Shown here piece after piece: positions 36,001 through 47,400 of a stretch of 64,000 nt of DNA (the stretch's first letter is position 1; every line of letters begins with the position of its first letter). The position numbers and the translations under genes are program-made. The notes below the pieces were generated by a model. The model was not told where the DNA came from, searched no databases, and saw only the letters and a program-made list of their open reading frames with translations. This stretch comes from Aquila chrysaetos chrysaetos (taxonomy: Eukaryota > Chordata > Aves > Accipitriformes > Accipitridae), in assembly GCF_900496995.4 (NCBI RefSeq), contig NC_044018.1:8084501-8148500 (forward strand), in the 5' to 3' direction.

Positions 36001-39000
36001 GAGATTTATGAGCAAATAATGTTTCTGATGGACTTTCCATGTGACCTTAATCAAGCCATTCTGCATTCGTATGCTCCTAAAGCTTATCTACAAATGTGTT
36101 AATAAATGCCTGTTTTTATTGTAAGCATTTTAGGACAGAGTCTGTTTTTTACTACAAAGCTATACATCACCCAGCATAGTAACGGGCTGGCGGTACTACT
36201 TTCATGTGATTAATGATCATAAACACCAAAGTGAGATGATTTGCCACTTTTGTCCAAGATGGAAGCAATTTACAGCCTGAATGATAGTGAAAAACAGACC
36301 CTGCGGATTCCTGGCTTGCAATATCATCAGCCTGTGAGTTTCACACAATTAGTAGTAGTAGAAAAAATATCTACTGTAACCTCAGCTCAACAGGAAAAAT
36401 GTTATGGAAGCTAATGGCTAGATGTGATGGGAAGATAATTTTGAAATATTACAAGGTAAGTCTTACCACTCCCATTTAAAGTCACCTAAGAAATCTATTC
36501 TCTGATCCCACTTCAAGTTGCACCGATGTTATCTGTTGCAGTGTGGAAAACAATCTTCAGGTAGCTGTGCTGATAACGGGATTGAACATTAACTATTTAA
36601 TTCTAAAACATAATTATTATATATTTTAAAATGATAATGGTAGTCTTCAAATAATAAGCCATCTTTAATAACATTGCAAAATTCTTGCATTGTGGAGTGA
36701 CTGTATCACCTTATGTGTTCAACGAAGTACCAATCCTGACTCCTGGACACTGCTTGTTTGATGTTTCCAAACTTATATCCCATGGGCGTATCTTCATAAT
36801 GGACAACTCTCAAAGGAGAAACCACACGATCTTAAGTTCCTAACATCCCCTCAGGAAAGGATGTAGGGCAGGTTTACAAAAGCAAGATCTCTTGTGAATC
36901 TTTTTTTTTCGAGATTCAACCAAAACCAAGATGAGCTGACAGCACGACAGAGAGGAGCACACAAGAGCTTATAAATAGAGTCCTGAAAAGATGATTTGAT
37001 TTCCATTCTTTGGAATGTTACAGCTATTCAGAGATACTGCAAAGTAGTATCTGGTAAATTGCCCATGATTGAAGCAAATGGTAACTCACTGAATAGAGCC
37101 CTCTGGTCCTTACTGGGCTGAAACTGTCTACAAAAGTTCTGAATAAGGGATGAAGGACTTTTTCTTTTGTTGTAACGTGTTCCTGGTTTCCTTGTAAAAT
37201 AGGCACAGGTGACAACAAAATCTTCCATCTCCAAATATTTCTTGTGCCATTAAATAGTACTCATGGAGCAAACAAGGCTTTCAATTCTGGGTCATTTTTT
37301 AATGCCTTTTTGCATCGCCAAGTCCCAATAAGATTTCATTCCCCAAGTCTGGTTTAATGGAAGGGGATTCTTTTGCTCAAGTACTTTTTCATGTTTTTCC
37401 AATTTCCCGGTGGTGTACCTGCCACAGCAGATGTTGTGGCTTCTTCTGAATACATGTTTCAGGTATCTTCATCTTCTTTTCCAAACAACTGGAGATAAAA
37501 GGGCGTCAAACGCTGTTGTAAGCTTCAGCATTTGTTATAAATTGGTTCCATTTGAAATACAGTCCTTCCCAATGGCTTTTATTTTGAGAAGCATGCAGAC
37601 ATCTGTCTGTAAGACCAAACTACAAATCATGAAATTGAATCTTACTGGGAATGAGCTCTACAAAATTTTTACGTAATACTTGTGGAGTGTGGCTCCAATC
37701 CTTCTCCCTTTCCTTTCTTCACTGTCTTTTGTCTTTTGCTACTCGAGTTCTTACATTGTTTTTTTCACAAAGCTTTTCTTGCATACAGAGTGCTGAAGGG
37801 GTCAAAATAGGTTTTTAATTCTGTTCTGTCTTCATATGACACTCAAAACAACAGATATAAAAAATTGGATTAGTGAAATTACCCTAAATCCATTTCTACA
37901 GTAATTCTTTCATTGTTAAACTGCATTTGTATCTCTCAGTATGTGTGATATACAGTATTAATCCTATGTTAACATGTTCTCTGTATTACAAACAAAAATT
38001 CCGAAGCAAACCAACAAGCAAACTTTGTAATTTATGGCTTATTAATTTATATTGTCAGTACTAAAAATGGTGATGGAGCTCGCATAGAAGCTATAAAGCC
38101 TTAAGCTGCTTGAGTCAAAATAACTAGCCACACCTTGTAAGAGGAACAAGACAACTAAGAAACCTGAAAATAAAACCATCTGTGAAAAACAATCTAGGGG
38201 GTAAACATCCAAAAAGAAGCATGTCTTTACATGTTCCCAACTATGCTAACATAATGAGAATAAAGCACTAAAAATGTTCAAAGCAGTGAGCAGGGATTTT
38301 TAACTACATCAATCCCTCTACAAGAGTAGTCCCTCTGGCGTCATAAAGAGTACTCACTTGAGTATGGCTCACAGGAATGAGATCAGAACACTAAAAAAAA
38401 GACAAAAAACAGAAGAAAAAAGGACACGACTATGGTAAAAATATTTAGTAAATATAAAATAAATAGCTTTTAAGTGGTGGGTTTTCTGTTGCTTCAAGCA
38501 GATCTGGACAGGCACCCAGGAAAATCAATTTGCTTGCATAACGACCAAGTTTATTTTACTTTTTAAAAGTCATCAGTGTTCATGAGAGGAGGAGTGCTGG
38601 TTTGAATCAGGCATGTTGCAAACAGATGTTATGCAAGCTTCCCCAAACAGTCCTGCCAATGCATTGCAATCCTGAGTTATGACATTCACTATAACTGCTG
38701 CAGTCTGGGCCCTTTTTTGGGCCACAGATCGATCTGTTGGTTTTCCCAAAATGGGGATGATATTTTTATGATGCATACAAAAGCTTGAAGAAGATCAACA
38801 TACTATTTTTCATTTTCAGACCAACAGAATTTGGACACCGTATCTGAGTTACATGGCCTATCAGTAGTACAGGACAGAAATGGAAAAGTACATTATTTGT
38901 CATCATATAATTGTGATACTAACTCTTAACAAACATATCTCCTGGCTCATTCCCACAATGTGTTTGGTAAGGGACAGTCTCTTGCAGTTTCCTTCTGTTC

Positions 39001-40200
39001 CTACTTTCGAAGGATAAAAGGAAGTGATTTCCAAATACCATTTTCAAAAAACGTCGTAGGTTTTTAATTAAAATACTCCTTTAGCCTACAAGTGTATGAA
39101 ATGGCTACATCCTTTCACAACCTTTAAACAAATAAGTGAAGAAACAAAGGATATGAAACATTACGAAACTACATCTCATGGAGAAGAACAACTATACTTC
39201 TGAAAGACCCTGCAGATTCTTGAACAGGAGATGAAGTACTGTTGCTAATACAGATTAAAAGCTCCAAATAGAGAATGTCAGATGAGAAAAAGACCATAGT
39301 TCCTACTTTGAAACACACCGTATTTTCGAGTATCTCATAAAAACAAAAATCTGTCGCTGTTCACAGTAAGAAAATTTTTGCTTGGAAATCTAAATAGCCC
39401 ATTTTCTTATTATATATTCTAATGTCATTGTTGTGTATTTTATATTTTCAAGTACATGCTCTACCATACTTTTTCAGGCTTTAATCTTGAAAAGAAAGAT
39501 GTGGGAGGACGCAGGTAAAGGGGAATAATAGTTTTTACATTTATTGTTCTTTACTAAAACATTCCTGCGCTTTCCATCTTTAAACAATAAAAATACTTTG
39601 ATAAAGCTTGCTTGAGCCTAACAGCCTGAGCCACGTGATCGGTAATTTTATTATACTATTCTTTTCTGTTAAAGAAGCAGAAAGCACTGAAATAACTTGC
39701 CCAGCGGTGCCAAACAAGTCAGTGTGAAAATTAAAAGGTTGAGACTTTGTCACCTACAGCTCCTTGCTTGTAGTACTTGGCTACATTTCTTTTACAAAGT
39801 TTTTGGTTTCGGGGCTTATGTGCAGGCACTGTAGTAAGTTCAATAAAGGGCAACAAGTTGCGATGAGAGAGAAGTGATTCTTGCCGCACATCAGCGAGAA
39901 CGGATGGGATTATAGTTTGTGAATAGTCTGAAACGCATTTAGGCGTCCAATGTACTGCAATACATACTATTCTTCTTCCCTCTAAAATGCGGTTATTGGA
40001 TCTGTGATAAGAGGAGGGAGGGAGAGAAAAATAAGCTTTCCAGCGGCTGAGCAATGAACATAGAACGCAAGTTGAGGCTACCGGGCAAAATACAGATGTT
40101 ATCCGTGACCTGTACGGCAGGCGAAGCAAGGGTGCATTCCTGATGGCCCGGCTATCAAGAGCATTCCTCAATAGCGAGACTCACCAGGCTGAGAAATAGT
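33060..40200. other. Intergenic DNA between the UBXN2A and ATAD2B islands
   Basis: About 7 kb. The left 600 bases remain moderately GC-rich, then A/T-rich. No transposon family recognised with confidence. A weak MIR-like stretch near 39690-39725 (AAATAACTTGCCCAGCGG) is not called as a feature. Unassigned ORFs at 35434-35754 (plus) and 35478-35903 (minus) overlap each other. A homopolymer C run lies at about 33686-33697. Confidence 0.6.
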
Positions 40201-41258
40201 TTTCCATGGAAAATGGTGGAGATCCTATCCCTGGAGGATCTGTTCGCCTAAGCTGTCATGTCAGGGACCGCAGAGAGCCCGCCCGGGCCGGCAGAGCCGG
40301 CAGGCTCCAGTCCCCCGGGTCCCGGGTCCGAGCACCCTTTTCGGCTGTAAGCGGTGCCGCCTTTCACCCCCCCCGCGACCCGGGGCAGCCGCTTCGTCGC
40401 TGCCCTTGAACTCCTCACCGAAGCGCACCCTCGTCCCCCGGCTCAAGCCCCCCGAAGGGAGGCGGCGGCGGCGGCGGCGGCTCCACCGCCCCGGCGGGTT
40501 ACGCCGGGCCAGGCCCGTCCCGTCCAGCGGCTCGCCAGCTCCTGACAGGCTTCGGGCCGGCCACGGCCCGGGCCCTGCGCCTCAGCGGCCGCTGGGGCCC
40601 CGCCGCGGGGCCGGGGCCGGTGCCGGTGCCGCCGCCGCCCGGGCTCCGCCGCTCCCCTCAGCCTGACAGGACAGCGCGCCCCCCGCCCCGGCTCCCCTGG
40701 AAACCGCCCCGCCTGCTGCGAAGCCGGCAGTCGCCGTCCCTCCGCTCGCGCCGGGCGCCCCCGGCCGTCTTCCTCCCGCGGGCACGGCGGGGGACCGCAG
40801 CCGGGCGCCCCGCCCGCCTCCCCGTCCCGCTCCCCTCCCGGGCCCCTCGACCCCTCCCTCCTCTCCCCCCCCCACAACCCCGGCCCCCCGCGCCAGCCCG
40901 CCCATAGAGCGCGCTGGCGCCGTGCTAGAACGTACGCGGCGGGGGCCGCCTCGGCCTGCGCGCGGCGGCGGCGGCGCCGCAGCGCCCCCCGGCGGCAACC
41001 GACCGCCTCGCCGCGCACCGAGGAGAGAAAGGGAGAAGGGACAGTAATGGCGGCCAGTTAGTGCGAGACTGAGCCGAGGAGGCGGCGGCAGCGACGGGAG
41101 GAGCCGGCGCGGCTCCGTCTGTGGCTCTGCCCGGCGGACCGGCTTCCCCAGAGGACTTTTTTTTTTCCTTCCTCCCCCTTCCCCCCTTCCCCCTCTCCCT
41201 CCCCTTCCCCTCCCTACCCGAGCCCCCGCCTGTCCGCCCTCCCTCCTCCCTCCGCGCC

Positions 41259-41310
41259 GGCGGCGGCGGCAGCGGCGGCGGCAGCGGCGGCGGCAGCGGC
41301 GGCGGCGGCC
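41259..41310 (+). repeat. ATAD2B: GGC/AGC trinucleotide repeat in ATAD2B 5' UTR
   Basis: About 17 triplets of GGC interrupted regularly by AGC (GGCGGCGGCGGCAGCGGCGG and so on), ending 26 bases before the ATG. The interruption every few units stabilises such tracts in general; a length difference between individuals is plausible. Confidence 0.9.
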
Positions 41311-41335
41311 CCCCGTGTCCCCCCTCCCCGGGGCC

Positions 41336-41491
41336 ATGGTGAACACTAGGAAGAGCTCCTTGCGCCCCCTGGGCAAAGCGGCGGCCGCTGCGGCCGGAGC
41401 CGGCAGCCATTTCATCTCGTCCCGGACCCGCTCTTCCAAAAGGGGCACCAAGGCAGATGCGGCCGGGCTGGAAGAGACGGCGGCAGCGCGG
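41336..41491 (+). CDS. ATAD2B: ATAD2B coding exon 1
   Basis: 156 bp, 52 codons, strong Kozak start (GCCATGG), donor CGG/GTGAGG. Encodes MVNTRKSSLRPLGKAAAAAA, GAGSHFISSRTRSSKRGT and ends EETAAAR. It includes a six-residue alanine run. It is shorter than the human first exon as I remember it, which has Gly/Pro-rich insertions on both sides of SHFISSRTRSSK. Confidence 0.93.
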
Positions 41492-44400
41492 GTGAGGACC
41501 GGGGGGTTCGCGGGGGACGGGGAGGGAGGCGGGGGGGGTGTGTGTGGGGGTGTGTGCGTGGGGGGGGGGCAGCGGTGAGGGCCTCGGCCGGGGAGTCGCT
41601 GGGGACAGCGCCGCTGCTGCCGGGGGGGGGGGGGCGCGGGTACGGGTGCTGTGGAGGGGGGGGGGGTTGGTGCCGAGACGGCTGTCGGCTTGAGGGAAGG
41701 AGGAGGGACGGCGGAGCCGGCGGGGAGCCCGGGGCGAGGAGGGGGACCGCGGGGCCGGCGGGGAGCCCGGGGAGACGCGGGGGGGAGGTGGTGGCGTGGG
41801 GGGGGGGGGCGGCTGCGGAGAGCCGCCCGCCGCGTCCCAACTGGGTTCCCCTACTCGGCGGGGCGAGGGCGGTCTCCGCCGGGGCGGCGGGAGGCGCGGA
41901 CCGCTGACAGGGGCTGGGGGGGTGGGCGGCGGGGGCGTCTGAGGGGCGGCCGGGGGGACACGGGAGACGAAGTTGCTGCCCTGCTGCTGCCGCTGCCGGT
42001 GTCTGCGCCGGGCTGGGGCAGGCAGGGCCGGCGGCGGCAGGCGGGGGTCCGGCGGCGGCGAGGGGCTCCCCCTGCGGCCGCGCCCGGCGCTGCGCCGGCT
42101 GCCAGACAAAAGTTGGGAGCTGCGCCCGCGGCAACTTCGCAATCCTCGTTCCCCGGGTCTTTTTTGTGTTTTGTTTTGGGTTGGTTTTTTGTTTTTTTTT
42201 TTATTCCCCCGTTTTCCCCGAATGCCCTCAGTTCGGCTGGAGCGGGTGTTCGCGGCGGCTTCGACGGGAGAAAGCGTGGTGTTTGAGAAAGGTCCCCCGT
42301 TTTTGTGACACCCCCCTCAGCGGGGAGGGTGTAATTCTGCCGTCAGGTTTTAGTTGAATGCTTTCCCGACGTGACTTACTGTAGTAGCTTTGGTTGTACG
42401 GTCTAATGACAAGTGAATTCTACAGCCTGATTCGGAAAATTAACATTTGGTCAATTCTAATTGGAAGGAAGAATTCGGGAGTCCCTTTTTTCCCTGTTGT
42501 CTCTGAACAGATTTGTTGACGACGACTGCATTTTTTTAATTATAGGCAGGGCTTTTTTTTTCCTTGATTGAACTTCATGTCTAGCTTTGAAGATTTAAAC
42601 TAGTGGTTATAGTTGCCTGATCTGCATACATATTTTAAAAGCGGTGTAAATATGGAAGTGAAATTGAGGGTCAAAGCATTTTGACAGTCATGCACCAACT
42701 GACCATGTCCCAGCCTCTGCTAAGGAGGAAGTTAATCAGACAATTAGAAAAACAGCAGTAGCAGCCAGAGCCAGATCAGAAGGATGACACCTGGAATTGT
42801 CCGAAAACCTTTTGCCCCCCCATCCTTCTAGTTTTAAAATACTGACACCCCCCCCAAAAAAAAAACCCCACTGACTAGATGTTCTATACCTTCTGTGCTT
42901 CTCTTTCAGTTCTTTCATGCTTCACAGTTCTTCCCTTCCCCCCATCTTAACTTTTCCTCGTTGTCCCCTATTGCTTCCTTGTTTAATTTCATTAGACTCA
43001 TGGGGATGCAGCATCATAGCTGTAAAAAGCCGTTCTGCCTGTTCGAGTATGCAGTTTGTATTTATTCATATTGTGGGTCCTGTGGTTTGTTGAGGCAAAG
43101 TTTGGTGTAACCCTTACTGGCTTACTTTGCAGGGAGTTTACTGCTGCTAAAAAAACCAGGCTGGGCTTCTTTCCAAATATTTTTCATCCATGAATAGTAT
43201 TTTTACACTACAAATCATTAAAATGTTTAAATTGTGTTATTGTCATGGTGTAAGGAAAGGAGATTGTGCAAAATATTGTCATAAAATCGGTAAATACATC
43301 CCAGGATTTTGCCTACGCTTCTAAAAAAGCATTTCTTCTAAAGTTAAGTGTATATTTTGGCGTATGGGAATGGACTTGTTTCACGTCACAACAAATGTCA
43401 TGTGTTTGAGGTAGATTTTTTTTTTTTTTAAGATGTGATTGCCAAAGATGAGCAGAAGTTATCCAGGAAGAGTTGTTTATTGTGGGTTTTTTTTTTTTTT
43501 TCTTTCTGCCAGTGAATTTTGTGATATATATGTATATATCCCACCGTATTTTAAAGTTGTCTTTGTACAACTGTTTTTATTCTTCAGATGTAAGTATTCG
43601 TTAGGGATACAGCGTCTTTATGAGCTCCTGAATCTTCTTGAAGTAGTGCCAGAGGAGGATTTCAGTGATTAGAACCTGAATAAGTATAGGAGTAGGAAGA
43701 CAAAGCCTTTGCTTTTGGAAGTGACTGTTGGGAGACAGATAGTGAGGTTGTGTTTTCTGCAAAGCGTACTGGGATCGTTTTCATGCAGTTGTATGTTGTT
43801 GTTTTTTTTTTTTTTTTTTTTTGAAGTTGACTGGAACAGCGTGTCCTTTTGAAATCTTTCAGGTGTCACATCAGGAAACCAGCCTTACTACCAGCAGTTA
43901 ATCAGGTTAACGGGCAGTTAGAGTTTGGAGCTTGGGCAGAGATGGTATACTTCTTATTTGCACTATGTGACTTAATTTTCTTCCACAGAAGTTCTGATAT
44001 GTACTCCCAGAGAAATGCTCTTCAGTGGCAAGGCTTGTAATTACCTTTCAGAATGTATTTTAAAAGATCATCTATTTGTTCCTTATTAGCAACAAAAACT
44101 GAGTTAGTAATCTAATGGCATCCTGTAAGATGTTGATTAGACCAGATGAGGGGTTAGGAGTTGCCTTTCACCTTTTATATCTATTTCCTTTTTCCCTCTT
44201 CTTTTTTCCTCTCAGCTTTTTCTGGTATACATACGGGTTTTTTTGCATACATTTACAAGTATAGGCTTGAATTCTTCCTCTCCCAAGAACTTGGGTTAAG
44301 TTTCGAGTCTTCGGGTTCAATAGTATGTTGAGTTACATATTAATAGTGTCCGTTTTTGTTTGATCTGAATCTGGAAGCAACACGTATTCTGTGGAAATGG

Positions 44401-47400
44401 GCTGTAATAGTCTTAAATGCCTTTATCATATTCTCTATATTCCCTCTCTAGTACTTGCTCATCTTAGAGAAAGCAATGATGTCAGTCCTTTAAAAGGTTT
44501 TGAATTATTGACTTGCGACCATGCATTCAGTGACTGAGATGAATACATGTGTGTCCACTGACCAGAAGCCAGATTAAAATGAACAAAATCCCTCACTAAA
44601 TGGATCAAAGAGCCAAGAAGTTTATTCTCTGAAATGATGTCATAGCAGAGAGGGTATGGAGAGGAAAAACTGGGCTATGTTTTCATCCTGTTTCCAGGAT
44701 TGATTTACACACTATTTAATAGAAATTAAAGCTAAACCTACATAAATTTATGTTCTATTTTTATATAAATTACATGTATTTTTTTCTTTCTGGCATTAAA
44801 ACTTGGGAAGTGTTATGGCTTTATATTACATAAAGCATTCTGACAGGAAAAGTGCATCAAAATCTTCCAAAGTTTCCAGAAACATAGAATTGTAACACAA
44901 GGCTTATAAATCCAGTGGACTTCATTCACACTATGAAAGAATTGAGTGTACTGTGACCATAACTGGTTAAATTTGTGCTCTAGATTTACTAATGTCTGAT
45001 GTTTTCAGATATTGAGTTGTGATTGTTGGTAACACTTATCTGGCAATTGAAATGATTTTTCTCAGTCATCTCAAAACACATCAAAAACGTCGATCAAGAA
45101 AACTAATGAATTTATTGTGAAGTAAACACTCTTAAATCATGTCAGTGTATTACTTAGACATTTTAGAAATGTATACAAGATTAGCTTAATTTAATTAGCC
45201 AAGAAAGCATTAGCAGTGCCTTAAGAGCTACTTGAGGGCACTGTGATAATTGTAACACGCGATCCTAGCTAAAAGTAGTACTGCCAACATCGTTCAACTT
45301 ACTCAGTGGCAACCTAGAGCTCTCCATTGTACTTAATTGCTAATAGGAGCAAACACGGACTTGAGGATTGACATCGAGTGCTGTAGTGTGGGAAGGTATA
45401 AAGCTAAGCAGCGTTTTTGCGCTCTGTAATACCAATATATCTCAGTGTCTCTTACTGTAATTTCTCAGTCTGTAACAATAAATATTTTTTTTCTGATTTC
45501 TGGGTGACAATGCAGCTATTACAGCATAAGCTTGTTGCTACGTTTTACTCCTTGAAAAGTCTTTAACGGTCAGCTATTGAAAACAGAGCAAATGAACTTT
45601 AAAAAAATTTGTTATTTCTCTTAAAACACTAGCTTTAAACATACCCTTTAGAGCTTTCTAAAAATTAAAATTTCCTTATGAAAGAGCCTGATTCAGATTA
45701 GCATATTTTCTTTGTCTTCTTTACGAAGTGTTTTGCAGTGTTCTGGATGTTCTGCAGTTTAGAATAAAGCTATAAAAAAAGTTAGTTTCCTCCTTATGCT
45801 GGAAAAATTACACTTGCTGGCCACCCGCCTGTAAAGCTCTTCAGGGGAAAAAAAGCTGCTTTCAAATATCTATGTTTTTAAAGAACTGCATTGTCTTATT
45901 GTTCGAGTTTACAGTAACATCAATAAAGGTGCTGAGGCTAATGCTTTTACAGTTCTTTGAAATACATCCTGAAGTACAGAGCCTTGTGAAGTTATTCCGA
46001 ACAATTTCATTTAAAGGAAGATTCCCAAGAAAGCTCATCTTTTCAGTGTGTAATAAAATGTTGAGTTCTTTCTGGTTTAGTGGTCTGCTGCTCTTTTGGG
46101 ACTTAGCAGGAGGAAATCAGTGATCTAAACCGAATCGTGCAGTTTGTTCCTTGGTAGCTGGTATTAATACATCTGTGAACAGTGGGAAATTGAGCAATTG
46201 TTGGAAGCCATCTACGTCCAAATTTCTGTCAAAATACCATACAGTCAGTGTTTGTAATCCTTCCATGTTTCCAAAGGGGTGTCCTGAGTTTGAATTCTTC
46301 CTGTGTATCTCGCCAAATCAGCCTGGGCCACCGTCAGAAGTCAGGACACCTCCAAAGTGTACACGGTTTGGTTTGGGAGGCAGTAGTGCATCCTGTTGGA
46401 AGCTGGCTATCTTTGCAGTCACACTGTGACAGGGCCTTAAAAGGAAGCAATCTAAGGACTAATCCAGTGAGTGAATAAGACCTCCAAAGAATACTCAGGA
46501 AATGGTGTTGATGTTTGGTGCGCTGCATGGCTTCCTCTGAATATTGGGCTTGTCCCAAAGTAATATTAATAAAAGCTGCTTCTGCAACTACTGTCTCTCA
46601 GTTTAAACTTAAAGCAGAAGGCTTAACCCATTGCCGTGAGAGATCCCATGACAATTTTGCAAGAGTGGCATACAGCTTGGGGTTATGCAAGATAATTAGC
46701 TCAGGTAATTACATTCTGATCACCTCCATCCCCCTGCAGTTTCAGTTGGATGTGGTGTAGTTTTGCACATCCTGCCCTAAATTGTTGAGTATTTGCTATA
46801 CTGTGGAAGAGTTTTCAGTCCAATCTAATGATGCTTTAAATGATTTCTGTGTAAAATTTTATAAAACCCTTCTCAAACCAAAGCATCCAGCAAGTAGGCA
46901 CCAGTGAGCTGAAACTTTCACTGCTCTTATTTTGTAGCTGTGACTATTTTAAAGGTTGCTGATTGTTTATTAGATGTTTTAGTTCTAATGTATTGCTTTG
47001 TGTGGGGGTAATACCACTCATGAACCTGCTTATTGCGAAGGGAGCTGACATTTTTCCAGCCTTTTTCATCCTGTCTTTTTTTTTGTACTCTTCATGCTTT
47101 GTGGCTTTTTCTAAACAGTTTTTCCATCTCTGAGCTTACTCTTGAAATATTGTCTTTATTACCTTTGATGGGATTTTCATGGTTTATTTTAACCATTAAT
47201 TTTGCTTTAAATTGTTCAAGTGTTAGTTTGCATTTATACTTGCTTGGACTCTTTTCCTGAATAAATTTAATTTCTTCTTGCTTGGTAGCCATTAAAACAG
47301 GCCACTTTTCAACCAGTTGTAAGATTAATGTCTTCTCTTCTGTAACCTTTTTCATTTTGCACTGCCGAGTATGTGTATGCTATAATAGCTTCAACTCCAG

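Larger units (their letters stand above)
40200..42150. promoter_or_regulatory. ATAD2B: CpG island and promoter of ATAD2B
   Basis: About 2 kb of very GC-rich, CpG-dense sequence that spans the 5' UTR, coding exon 1 and the start of intron 1. A YY1-type AATGGCGGCC at 41046-41055 on the plus strand suggests transcription starts close to 41030-41045. No TATA box. The 405-codon minus-strand ORF and the others here are composition artefacts. Confidence 0.85.

Noticed and set aside
39690-39725. Weak MIR-like words (AAATAACTTGCCCAGCGG)
   Set aside because: Too short and diverged to separate from chance without a scored alignment.
40443-42142. Minus-strand ORFs of 191-405 codons opposite ATAD2B exon 1
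   Set aside because: Low-complexity Pro/Arg/Gly/Ala composition in a CpG island, and shadows of ATAD2B exon 1 and the G-rich intron start.
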